Source: RGIG5612 sp045546255 (GTDB lineage Bacteria; Bacillota; Clostridia; Lachnospirales; Lachnospiraceae). Taken from it: a stretch of DNA of 28,649 nucleotides. How positions within the stretch are numbered: position 1 is the first letter of the stretch; each line of letters starts with the position of its first letter. The stretch covers positions 1-28,649 of the forward strand of contig JAZQCK010000056.1 in the NCBI GenBank assembly GCA_045546255.1. Reading direction: 5' to 3'. The position numbers and the translations under genes are program-made. Under the pieces are notes generated by a model, which did not search any database, had not been told where the DNA came from, and saw only the letters and a list, made by a program, of their open reading frames with translations. This document shows positions 15,045 to 22,033 of the stretch, piece after piece.

Positions 15045-15701
15045 TTATTTCATATTCAGAAGATACTCCTGAAGCGCCTTAACAGAATCTATAAGTGCCA
15101 GCGGCTCTTCCCTCTTCATCTTTTCCAGATCTCCATATCCGTAAGTGACTGCCACACAGCGAATTCCATGTTCACGGGCACCGATAATATCGTGCTCCGT
15201 ATCTCCGATCATCAGGACATCTTCCCTTCGGTCAGAAAGCTGCATGCGCCTGATCACTTCTTCTATGATCTCCGGTTTGGACGTGCGCTTTTCATCCATT
15301 GTAGCGCCTACGACTTCATCAAAAAAATCTGCGATCTTAAAATGATCCAGGATCTGAAGAACATAGTGTTCCGGCTTGGAAGATGCAACCGATAGAAGAA
15401 AGCCTGCATCTTTTAGTTCCGTAAGCATTTCAGCAGCTCCCGGATAAAGTTCATTCTCAAAGATGCCGATCTTTCCGAATCGTTCGCGGTAGATCTGCAC
15501 CCCTTCTACAGCCTGTTCTTTCGTGAAGCCGTAATATCTCATAAAGGAGTCAATAAGAGGAGGTCCTACGAATCTCCTAAGGACCTCCTCATTGGTTTCA
15601 TTGATGCCAAATTTTTCAAGTGCATACTGGACAGAGCGGATGATTCCGGTTCCGGATTCCGTCAGTGTACCGTCCAGATCAAACAATAAAACGTTAGTCA
15701 T
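15045..15701 (-). CDS. HAD-superfamily phosphatase (phosphoglycolate phosphatase/nucleotidase-like)
   Basis: 218 aa. Motif I is LLFDLDGTLTES with nucleophile D8 and acid D10; a helical cap follows (about 17-85); motif II is SVASSK, the motif III lysine lies near EKRTSKPE, and motif IV is MIGDTEHDIIGAREHG. This is subclass IA, like Gph, PpaX and YjjG-type nucleotidases that dephosphorylate small metabolites. The start codon overlaps the MscS stop by 8 nt, so it is translated after that channel gene in one operon. The exact substrate is not determinable. Confidence 0.9.
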   Translation of the reverse strand: MTNVLLFDLDGTLTESGTGIIRSVQYALEKFGINETNEEVLRRFVGPPLIDSFMRYYGFTKEQAVEGVQIYRERFGKIGIFENELYPGAAEMLTELKDAGFLLSVASSKPEHYVLQILDHFKIADFFDEVVGATMDEKRTSKPEIIEEVIRRMQLSDRREDVLMIGDTEHDIIGAREHGIRCVAVTYGYGDLEKMKREEPLALIDSVKALQEYLLNMK

Positions 15702-16503
15702 TCTTAATATGTACGGTTACGTTATCATACGGAACAACGATCTGGTTTGCGTCAAAGGTTTCTTTTACTTTATCTAATAAGTTAAAGTAAGTATCCCAAT
15801 AGTTCTCGGACTTGCACCATGCACGCAGCGTAACCCGAAGGCCGTTATCCTGACCAAAATCAGAAATACGTGCAAACGGTTCCGGATCTGTGAGAACCAG
15901 CTCTTCTTGCTTGCAGACATCAAGCAGAAGATCACGGACTTTCACAGGATCATTGCCTCCCACCTTGAAGTCAAAGTCCACACGGCGAAGATCTTTTTCG
16001 GAATAGTTCACAATGGTTCCTGCAGAAAGTGCGCTGTTCGGAAGATATACGGTCTTGTTATCAAGGGTCTTAATCTTTGTATAAGTAATCTTGATATCCT
16101 CTACGATTCCTTCCTCACCCTGAGCGACGATATAGTCATCCACTTTAAACGGACGCGTAATAAGGATCATGATGCCGCCTGCCAGGTTGCTTAATGTTCC
16201 GTTGATTGCCATGCCGGCTGCAACGCCGACAGCAGCGATCAGTGCGGAAATACTGGTGGTCTGGATTCCAAGATAGCCGATCAGGCAAATGACAACAAGA
16301 ATCTTCAATACAACTTTTCCTGCATAGACCAAAGTCTTTGTCAGTGTCTTATCGAGTTTTTCCTTCGCTTCCAGTTTCTTTGTAAGTTTCTTAGCGACAA
16401 GATTGATGATCGCAAACGCGACAATCAAAATTACAATCGCAATGATGATCCTGACACCTGTCGTTGTCGCCCAATTGACAATGGTATCCAAAAATGCCTG
16501 CAT
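15694..16503 (-). CDS. Small-conductance mechanosensitive channel (MscS family)
   Basis: 269 aa from the ATG at 16503, set by AAGGAGGG upstream; a longer in-frame start at 16530 lies before that site. Three membrane segments are seen at about 17-37, 58-82 and 86-113. The last is the pore helix with the Gly/Ala pattern AVGVAAGMAINGTLSNLAGG, and the beta domain continues with RPFKVDDYI. The C-terminus ends VVPYDNVTVHI, equivalent to the VPYPQ(M)DVH block of E. coli MscS. It releases solutes during hypo-osmotic shock. It heads an operon with the HAD phosphatase and is divergent from a K+ channel. Confidence 0.94.
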   Translation of the reverse strand: MQAFLDTIVNWATTTGVRIIIAIVILIVAFAIINLVAKKLTKKLEAKEKLDKTLTKTLVYAGKVVLKILVVICLIGYLGIQTTSISALIAAVGVAAGMAINGTLSNLAGGIMILITRPFKVDDYIVAQGEEGIVEDIKITYTKIKTLDNKTVYLPNSALSAGTIVNYSEKDLRRVDFDFKVGGNDPVKVRDLLLDVCKQEELVLTDPEPFARISDFGQDNGLRVTLRAWCKSENYWDTYFNLLDKVKETFDANQIVVPYDNVTVHIKND

Positions 16504-16545
16504 TTCTGTTCCCTCCTTTATGCTGATCATTTTAAGATTACTTTA

Positions 16546-16561
16546 TGAATTTATTATAGCA
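16546..16561 (-). promoter_or_regulatory. Extended -10 promoter of the mscS-HAD operon
   Basis: TGCTATAAT occupies 16561-16553 on the minus strand, 50 nt from the ATG. The leader of about 43 nt carries AAGGAGGG. It is the same extended -10 box as upstream of the aldehyde oxidoreductase and the acetyltransferase. Confidence 0.6.
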
Positions 16562-16574
16562 GATTATCAAAGAA

Positions 16575-16603
16575 TTGAAATCAAAATAGTCCTTTGTTAG
16601 AAT
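16575..16603 (+). promoter_or_regulatory. sigma70-type promoter giving a leaderless K+ channel mRNA
   Basis: TTGAAA (16575-16580), an exact 17-bp spacer and TAGAAT (16598-16603) form a near-consensus promoter. The ATG at 16613 is 9 nt beyond the -10, so the transcript leader is about 2-4 nt, with no Shine-Dalgarno. Confidence 0.7.
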
Positions 16604-16612
16604 ACTATTGTT

Positions 16613-17560
16613 ATGAACAGCAAGAGAAAACGAATCTTTGAAGTGATACAGATCGGTAACCGTGGAGATGCCTTAAGCCGCTTCTGCGATTACTTTATCG
16701 TGGCTGTGATCTTTATCAATATCGCGGTCTTATTTATGGAGACGTTCGATGTTTTTGAACCGTACATGGTGATCCTGAAAGTCATCGAAGCGATCACGAT
16801 CGGTATCTTTATCGTTGAATATATCCTAAGACTTTGGACAGCTGACTTCCTCTATCCGAATATGGGAAGATGGAAAGCCGCCGGACGCTTTATCATTTCC
16901 TTTGACGGCATTGTGGATCTTCTTACGATCCTTCCGTTCTTCTTCCTGTCCGGCTTTGTTGGCTTCCGTATCCTAAGAGTCGTTCGTATTTTCCGCCTGT
17001 TCCGGGTCAATGCGACCTACGACTCCTTTAATGTCATTGCAAACGTTTTCAAGAAGAAAAGAAATCAGATCTTCTCTTCTGTCTTTATCATTTTAATGCT
17101 CATGCTCGTCTCTTCTCTCTGCATCTACAGCGCAGAACACGAAGCGCAGCCCGGAGCCTTTGCAAATGCCTTTTCCGGAATTTGGTGGAGCCTTTCCACG
17201 ATCTTTACGGTGGGTTATGGAGATATTTATCCGATCACGACACTTGGCCAGATCATGACGGTTATCATCACCTTCTTAGGTGTTGGTGCTGTTGCGGTTC
17301 CAACCGGTATTATTTCTGCAGGATTCGTGGAAGAATACGCAGAGATCGCAAGAGCCTCCCACAGCAATCCGAACGCACGTCATACTCTGCTGGAATATAT
17401 CAATGAGACCAGCCCGTTTATTGGAAAGACCGTCAAGGAAGTAGAAAAAGAAAACAGCTGCGATATCATGGCGGTTCAGCGGGAAGGCGAGATCATTGTC
17501 CCGAAAGACGAAACTCTGCTGCGGGCGGGCGATACACTGATCAGCCAGCGGATTATTTAA
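16613..17560 (+). CDS. Voltage-gated-type potassium channel with C-terminal TrkA_C/RCK-like domain
   Basis: 315 aa, six membrane helices plus pore loop. S4 carries regularly spaced arginines (RILRVVRIFRLFR, 119-131), the selectivity filter is TVGYGD (199-204), and S6 has AVPTGIISAGF with a PxG-type hinge. Residues about 263-315 (PFIGKTVKEVEKENSCDIMA to the end) form a TrkA_C-like ligand-binding domain, here at the very C-terminus without a preceding TrkA_N. The protein resembles KvAP/Kv-type bacterial channels and conducts K+ across the membrane. The 109-bp intergenic region is shared with the divergent mscS operon. The start is probably leaderless. Confidence 0.93.
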   Translation: MNSKRKRIFEVIQIGNRGDALSRFCDYFIVAVIFINIAVLFMETFDVFEPYMVILKVIEAITIGIFIVEYILRLWTADFLYPNMGRWKAAGRFIISFDGIVDLLTILPFFFLSGFVGFRILRVVRIFRLFRVNATYDSFNVIANVFKKKRNQIFSSVFIILMLMLVSSLCIYSAEHEAQPGAFANAFSGIWWSLSTIFTVGYGDIYPITTLGQIMTVIITFLGVGAVAVPTGIISAGFVEEYAEIARASHSNPNARHTLLEYINETSPFIGKTVKEVEKENSCDIMAVQREGEIIVPKDETLLRAGDTLISQRII

Positions 17561-17608
17561 TGCATTCCTGTTTTTCATTTATTCTTGTCTCATAGAGCGT
17601 CCCCTTAA

Positions 17609-17637
17609 AAATAAGACTATGCAAAATAGTCTTATTT
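17609..17637. repeat. Perfect 12-bp dyad downstream of the K+ channel gene (copy A1)
   Basis: AAATAAGACTAT (17609-17620), loop GCAAA, ATAGTCTTATTT (17626-17637). It could terminate the channel transcript, 48 nt past its stop, but the T run is only three bases. Its core is repeated at 17715-17739, which a simple terminator would not explain. Confidence 0.7.
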
Positions 17638-17687
17638 CAGGATAGTGCTTGATTTGAGACTATTATTTATTATGTTACGCTCAAAAT

Positions 17688-17765
17688 ATGTCTCATATAA
17701 ATACAATCATCAAAATGAGACTATGTGGAATAGTCTTATATATTGTTTCTCGTCATATGAGACAT
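17688..17765. repeat. Nested dyad: outer 11-bp arms around copy A2
   Basis: Outer arms ATGTCTCATAT (17688-17698) and ATATGAGACAT (17755-17765) are perfect inverted copies. Between them lies AGACTAT (17718-17724), loop GTGGA, ATAGTCT (17730-17736), matching the core of A1. Extra half copies occur at 17586-17594 (TGTCTCATA) and 17655-17663 (TGAGACTAT). Confidence 0.7.
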
Positions 17766-17850
17766 GTTCAGTATGTCCTCGCGATGGGTTTTTAAGCTTG
17801 CGTTTATGTCTACATTAGGGGGGGTACATTTCATAAAGTTTTTTCGTTTC

Positions 17851-17883
17851 TTTAAGTTTCTCTTAAGGTTGCTTTTATATACT
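17851..17883 (+). promoter_or_regulatory. Direct-repeat operator and -10 box before the beta-helix lipoprotein
   Basis: TTTAAG (17851-17856), five bases, CTTAAG (17862-17867), then 10 bp to TATACT (17878-17883). No good -35 is present. Such 11-bp-phased repeats replacing a -35 are typical of OmpR-class response-regulator activation; streptococcal CiaR uses NTTAAG-N5-WTTAAG. Confidence 0.5.
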
Positions 17884-17953
17884 GAGCTCACAAAACAAAC
17901 ACTGCATATTGTTTTACGGCAATTTGAAAGCAACCAAAGAAAGAGGTGTACAT

Positions 17954-19261
17954 ATGAGCAAACGAACAATTAAGAAGAACAAAAAAAGAAATATCCTTCT
18001 GGTCACCGCGGTCTCTTTATCCCTTGCGGCAGCGCTTGCAGGATGCGGCGCAGCTCAGGAGGCACAGCCACAGGCCAGCAGCACGGCATATGTGGAAGAG
18101 GCTACGATTGCAACATCAGACTCCGTTTCTAATACAGCAAACGTAACTTCCGGCGGAGCGATCGATGCAACAGATCTTTTCACAGAACGTGACCTGGAAC
18201 AGACTGCAGACCTTACGAACGCAACTTATTATACAGTAAGTGACGGCGAGACGATTTCTATCACCACAGAAGGCGTTTACGTGATTTCCGGAACTGCATC
18301 TAATGCGCAGATCGTTATAGAGGCAGCTGACGAAGATAAAGTCCAGATCGTGTTAGACGGCGCAAGTATTACAAACGACAGCATTCCTGCAATTTATGTC
18401 AAGAATGCTGATAAGGTATTCGTTACAACAGCCGAAGGTTCCTCCAATACCCTTTCCGTAACAGGAACATTCACAGAAGACGGAACAACCAGTACCGATG
18501 CTGTCATCTTCTCCAAAGATGACCTGGTCTTAAACGGACTCGGAACGCTGACGATCAATTCATCCGATAATGCGGTCACATCCAAAGATGACCTGAAAGT
18601 GACAGGCGGAACTTATGAGATTTCCTGCAGCGGCACTGCTTTTGAGGCAAACGACTCCATCGCAATTGCTGACGGCACATTCAATATTGCGAACAGCAAC
18701 GATGGCCTCCACGCAGAAAATGACGAAGACAATACGGTCGGATATGTTTACATCTGTGGCGGAGACTTTACGATCAACTCAGCAGACGACGGTATCCACG
18801 GAACCACAATCGTCCAGATCGACGACGGAACCTTCGATATCAATGCAGTAGAAGGAATCGAAGCAACCTATGTTCAGATCAATGGTGGCACGATCAACAT
18901 CGAAGCAAGTGATGACGGTGTCAACGCAACAACTAAATCCACAGCCCTGGATGTCTGCATTGAATTTAACGGTGGATATACGACAATCGTAATGGGCGCT
19001 GGAGATACCGATGCAGTTGACTCAAACGGAAGCCTCTATGTCAACGGCGGTACGATCGAAATCTCAGCGCAGTCCCCATTCGATTGTGATGGAACTGTTC
19101 AGAAAAACGGCGGTACGATCATCGTAAACGGTCAGGAAACCGACACCATCTCGAATCAGATGATGGGAGGTATGGGCGGCATGCAAGGTGGTGACATGGG
19201 TGGCTTCGGCGGCGGCATGCAAGGCGGCCCACAGGGAGGCTTCGGCGGCCCGGGACGATAA
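17954..19261 (+). CDS. Carbohydrate-binding-domain lipoprotein (Cthe_2159/DUF4353-like beta-helix)
   Basis: 435 aa from the ATG at 17954, chosen because GAGGTG lies just upstream. A lysine-rich start and hydrophobic stretch end in lipobox LAGC with C31, so it is exported and lipid-anchored. After a linker, residues about 65-400 are short repeats of the type GGTYEIS, DGTFNIA, GGDFTIN, DGTFDIN and GGTINIE, with many Asp/Asn. This is the pattern of the right-handed beta-helix PF14262 family, whose Clostridium thermocellum member binds polysaccharide and calcium. The last 35 residues are a Gly/Met/Gln-rich tail (GGMGGMQGGDMGG). It likely acts at the cell surface in polysaccharide binding. No CotH or polyphosphate genes are adjacent. 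Confidence 0.88.
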   Translation: MSKRTIKKNKKRNILLVTAVSLSLAAALAGCGAAQEAQPQASSTAYVEEATIATSDSVSNTANVTSGGAIDATDLFTERDLEQTADLTNATYYTVSDGETISITTEGVYVISGTASNAQIVIEAADEDKVQIVLDGASITNDSIPAIYVKNADKVFVTTAEGSSNTLSVTGTFTEDGTTSTDAVIFSKDDLVLNGLGTLTINSSDNAVTSKDDLKVTGGTYEISCSGTAFEANDSIAIADGTFNIANSNDGLHAENDEDNTVGYVYICGGDFTINSADDGIHGTTIVQIDDGTFDINAVEGIEATYVQINGGTINIEASDDGVNATTKSTALDVCIEFNGGYTTIVMGAGDTDAVDSNGSLYVNGGTIEISAQSPFDCDGTVQKNGGTIIVNGQETDTISNQMMGGMGGMQGGDMGGFGGGMQGGPQGGFGGPGR

Positions 19262-19328
19262 AGGCCACAGCTTGTTCTTAACAAGAGGCAAGATAAAATA
19301 TATTTAAAGAACCGTGTATAATCTTAAA

Positions 19329-19361
19329 AAAGAATCAGCCCTTATCGGGCTGATTCTTTTG
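19329..19361. terminator. Bidirectional terminator between lipoprotein and S1-domain genes
   Basis: An 11-bp perfect stem, AGAATCAGCCC (19331-19341) and GGGCTGATTCT (19347-19357), loop TTATC, flanked by AAAA and TTTT, lies between convergent genes. Confidence 0.88.
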
Positions 19362-19394
19362 TTATTATTGTTGATGTTCAAATGCTGTCACTTT

Positions 19395-20408
19395 TTAATC
19401 ATCCAGTTTAATGTCTTTCAGCAGGGCTGCAAACGGATTGTTCGGAACGTATTCTGCTTTGTACTCTTCTGCCTCTTCGTTCAGTTCTTCGACTTCTGCT
19501 TCCTGTGCTGCTTTCATGGAAAGAGAGATCTTCCCGTTTTCGACTTTCAAAATCGTGACCGGAATCTTCTGTCCGATTTTAAGGACAGCCTTCGGATGAG
19601 AGATTCTCTTTTCACTGATCTCGGAGATATGAAGGAGTCCTGAAAGGTCATTTCCGATATCTACGAATGCGCCATAGTCCATGATCTTTTCGACCGTACC
19701 TTCGATGATGCTGCCCACAGACAGCTGTTTCATCTTTTCCAGCTTCTGCTCTGCAGCAGCCTCGACCAAAAGTTCTTTTGCGGAAAGGATCAGTTTCTTA
19801 CGGTCTCTGTCGACTTCAGAAATCTGCACTTTGATCTTCTTTCCGAGATATGGATTCGTATCTTCCACATACTTGAGGTCCAGTTTGGATGCCGGGATAA
19901 AGCCACGGATACCTTCCACATAGAAGACAGCTCCATTGTTCGTGACACCGGAAACCGTTCCTTCGATCACGGTCTCTGCTTCCTTCATCTCTTCCAGTTT
20001 TTCCCAGGCAAATTCCTTGTCTGCTTCTTTCTTGGATAAGATGATATTTCCGGCTCCATCATCCGCCATCTGAACAACAGCCGGGAACTGATCGCCGATC
20101 TGCACATCTGTGAAAATGCTGAACAACGGATCTGCACTCATCTCTTCCGGCGGGATCTTGCCCGGAGCGTAATAGTCCAGATCAACACTGACCGCTGTCT
20201 CGTCAATTGCAACTACCGTACACTGCATCACGTCACCCGGATAAAGCTTCTGCAGGGAGGCTTCGATTTCCTCGGTGTAGTCATCCATGGATTCGATGAC
20301 TTCCGGCTCCGCTTTCACTTCTTCTACAGCTTCTTCTGCCACAGCTTCTTCCGTAACAGTTTTCTCTTCTGGTTCCTCTACATTCCTTACTTCATGTTCT
20401 TCGCTCAT
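19395..20408 (-). CDS. S1 RNA-binding-domain protein (Firmicute ribosomal protein S1-like)
   Basis: 337 aa with ATG at 20408 behind AGAGGT. Residues 1-50 are Glu/Val-rich and acidic. Three S1 domains follow at about 56-127, 145-211 and 231-300; the second has GTVSGVTNNGAVFYVEGIRG and the third GTVEKIMDYGAFVDIG...GLLHISEIS, both with typical RNA-binding aromatic and basic residues. E. coli S1 has six domains, while Firmicute homologues usually have three or four. They bind mRNA and may aid translation, but their ribosomal role is debated. It is a single gene with its own promoter. Confidence 0.88.
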   Translation of the reverse strand: MSEEHEVRNVEEPEEKTVTEEAVAEEAVEEVKAEPEVIESMDDYTEEIEASLQKLYPGDVMQCTVVAIDETAVSVDLDYYAPGKIPPEEMSADPLFSIFTDVQIGDQFPAVVQMADDGAGNIILSKKEADKEFAWEKLEEMKEAETVIEGTVSGVTNNGAVFYVEGIRGFIPASKLDLKYVEDTNPYLGKKIKVQISEVDRDRKKLILSAKELLVEAAAEQKLEKMKQLSVGSIIEGTVEKIMDYGAFVDIGNDLSGLLHISEISEKRISHPKAVLKIGQKIPVTILKVENGKISLSMKAAQEAEVEELNEEAEEYKAEYVPNNPFAALLKDIKLDD

Positions 20409-20442
20409 TGTGATTACCTCTTAACAAACTTTTTTCGAACAT

Positions 20443-20481
20443 ATTTTAATCCATCCGTTTTTTCCCTTCAAGATAAAACGG
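20443..20481 (-). promoter_or_regulatory. Promoter of the S1-domain gene within a dyad
   Basis: TTGAAG (20471-20466), an exact 17-bp spacer and TAAAAT (20448-20443) on the minus strand. The -35 lies between inverted repeats CCGTTTT (20455-20461) and AAAACGG (20475-20481), a possible operator or a weak terminator for the upstream acetyltransferase. Confidence 0.65.
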
Positions 20482-20492
20482 AAATCGCATAC

Positions 20493-21062
20493 TCAGCAGT
20501 CGATTGTGCGGATCACTTTTGCCGGGACCCCTCCAACGATTGTATTTGCTGGAACGTCTTTTGTGACGACTGCACCGGCTGCCACGATGGCATTTTCGCC
20601 AATCGTGACACCTGATGTCACGACCGCATTCGCGCCGATCCAGACCTTATTTCCAATTCGGATCGGAGCCGGATGAAGCTGTGGACGTTTCGCCGGATCA
20701 ATATCATGATTGAGCGTTGCGAGAACGACCGCATGTCCGATCAGCACATCATCTCCAATAAAGATCCCGCCCTGATCCTGAAACTTGCAGTCTGCATTGA
20801 TAAAGACTCTTTTTCCGACTGTGATGTTTTTCCCAAAGTCTGTATAGAATGGCGGAAACATCGCAAAGGTATCATCGACCGGTTTGCCGATCAGTTCAAA
20901 AAAGAGCTTTTGCAGTTCTTCCGGTTCATGATATTTCGTGTTGATCTCCATGGTGATCTTCTGCGCCTGTCTGCTGTAAAAACGCATCCATTCGATCACT
21001 TCCGGATCTTCTCCTAAGGTTTCACCATTGTTAAAGCGTTTCAGTAATTCCTGTAATTCCAT
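20493..21062 (-). CDS. Sugar O-acetyltransferase (maltose acetyltransferase/NodL-type)
   Basis: 189 aa with AGGAGA before the ATG. The N-terminal helical maltose-acetyltransferase domain is followed by a left-handed parallel beta-helix built from hexapeptide repeats (IGNKVWIGANAVVTSGVTIG and IVAAGAVVTKDVPANTIV). The catalytic histidine is in TLNHDIDP, and the FPPFYTDFGKNITVG block is diagnostic of the Maa/NodL/LacA group. It transfers acetyl from acetyl-CoA to a sugar hydroxyl and is a trimer in known relatives. It has its own promoter and no carbohydrate operon adjoins it, so the acceptor is unknown. Confidence 0.93.
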   Translation of the reverse strand: MELQELLKRFNNGETLGEDPEVIEWMRFYSRQAQKITMEINTKYHEPEELQKLFFELIGKPVDDTFAMFPPFYTDFGKNITVGKRVFINADCKFQDQGGIFIGDDVLIGHAVVLATLNHDIDPAKRPQLHPAPIRIGNKVWIGANAVVTSGVTIGENAIVAAGAVVTKDVPANTIVGGVPAKVIRTIDC

Positions 21063-21112
21063 TGCTGTCTCCTATTTTAAGCTCATTTATATTCGTAATT
21101 TCTATTTTAACA

Positions 21113-21121
21113 ATTATAGCA
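21113..21121 (-). promoter_or_regulatory. Extended -10 promoter of the acetyltransferase gene
   Basis: TGCTATAAT reads from 21121 to 21113 on the minus strand, 50 nt upstream of the ATG. Its -35 region would overlap the end of the EamA gene, and no clear -35 hexamer is present. Confidence 0.55.
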
Positions 21122-21135
21122 CATACACCTATACG

Positions 21136-22008
21136 CTAGATGTTCAAAAGCACAAGCGCGACTGCGATCAGCGCTAACCCAATCCAGGTTTTCACTCCTG
21201 GCCGTTCTTTAAAGAACAACGTTGCGATCAATGTAACGATAAAAACAGTGCCTGCAGAAAAGCAGGGATAAACTAAAAACGCCGGAAGTCCATTGAGTGC
21301 CTTTAACAGAAGCGCGGAGGAAAAATAATTCGGGATTCCCACGAGCACGCCCGCTGCAAATTCCTTCCAGAGAAATGGTTTGCCACTTCTGCCCTTCTCG
21401 ATGAAAAGCAAAATCAAGACAAGCACTGCCGCCGTTACGAACAGGATCAAAAAGTAGTTTCCATCCTGACTTCTCTCTCCCAGCTGATCAAAGATCTTTG
21501 CCATGGCATCTCCGCCGCCGACAAAGAGCAAAACCAGCAAAAGAAGAATCGGATAGATGCGTGTCTTTTCTCCTGTTTTGGCATCTTCAGAGTCTGAATC
21601 AAAACTGATCAAAAAGAACGCTACAAGCACCATGACGATGCCCGGGATCTGGAGCATGCGGATCTTTTCTCCAAAAAACAGTACACTGATCAAAAGTGGC
21701 ACAATCAGTCCCAGCTTGGAAAAAGCCGATGTCAGGATTGCGCCGTTTCTGCGCGTACTGCTCTGCATCCCGACCAAACCCGCAACAAATACGACACCGC
21801 CGATCAGGCCGCACAGAAGCGTGGTTCCATCCGCCTTAAATGCAATGGATTTATCCGGCATCATAAGAAAAGAAAGGAGGACGCAGGTCAGGTAATTCCC
21901 AAGGAGAATCCCGTAGCGGTTTCCTTTCTGTTCCCGAAATATTTTGAGCACCACCGTCATGGCAGCGCTACTGATGATTGCGATAAGTAAAAAGAATACG
22001 GAAGACAA
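21136..22008 (-). CDS. EamA/DMT-superfamily transporter
   Basis: 290 aa with about ten hydrophobic helices in two EamA-like halves, separated near residue 145. Each half ends with a family-typical strand, for example LLISVLFFGEKIRMLQIPGIVMVLVAFFL split across residues 105-133 and TLIATLFFKERPGVKTW in the second half. The start is TTG at 22008, supported by AGGAGC 5 nt upstream; no ATG or GTG fits. It begins 25 nt after the PfkB kinase stop and is probably co-transcribed with it. DMT proteins move amino acids, nucleosides or sugars; the cargo here is unknown, though a product or substrate of the kinase is a reasonable guess. Confidence 0.85.
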   Translation of the reverse strand: MSSVFFLLIAIISSAAMTVVLKIFREQKGNRYGILLGNYLTCVLLSFLMMPDKSIAFKADGTTLLCGLIGGVVFVAGLVGMQSSTRRNGAILTSAFSKLGLIVPLLISVLFFGEKIRMLQIPGIVMVLVAFFLISFDSDSEDAKTGEKTRIYPILLLLVLLFVGGGDAMAKIFDQLGERSQDGNYFLILFVTAAVLVLILLFIEKGRSGKPFLWKEFAAGVLVGIPNYFSSALLLKALNGLPAFLVYPCFSAGTVFIVTLIATLFFKERPGVKTWIGLALIAVALVLLNI

Positions 22009-22033
22009 GTGATGCTCCTAAGTCAATCGTTAG

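Larger units (their letters stand above)
17561..17953. other. 393-bp intergenic region with dyad cluster and promoter
   Basis: I find no convincing gene here. The left part (17586-17765) holds a cluster of related inverted repeats. A seven-G run is at 17818-17824. The right part carries a TTTAAG-N5-CTTAAG direct repeat and a TATACT box that probably drive the lipoprotein at 17954. The predicted leader of about 65 nt ends in GAGGTG. Confidence 0.6.

Noticed and set aside
17609..17765. CRISPR array
   Set aside because: The repeats are palindromic, of unequal spacing and too few, and no cas gene is present.
17818..17824. Seven-G run as a phase-variable tract
   Set aside because: It is outside any gene and not between promoter elements, so slippage would have no evident consequence.
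17764..17973. Small open frame overlapping the lipoprotein start, plus strand
   Set aside because: It has no ribosome site, overlaps the clear start of the lipoprotein and the promoter, and looks like AT-rich intergenic translation.
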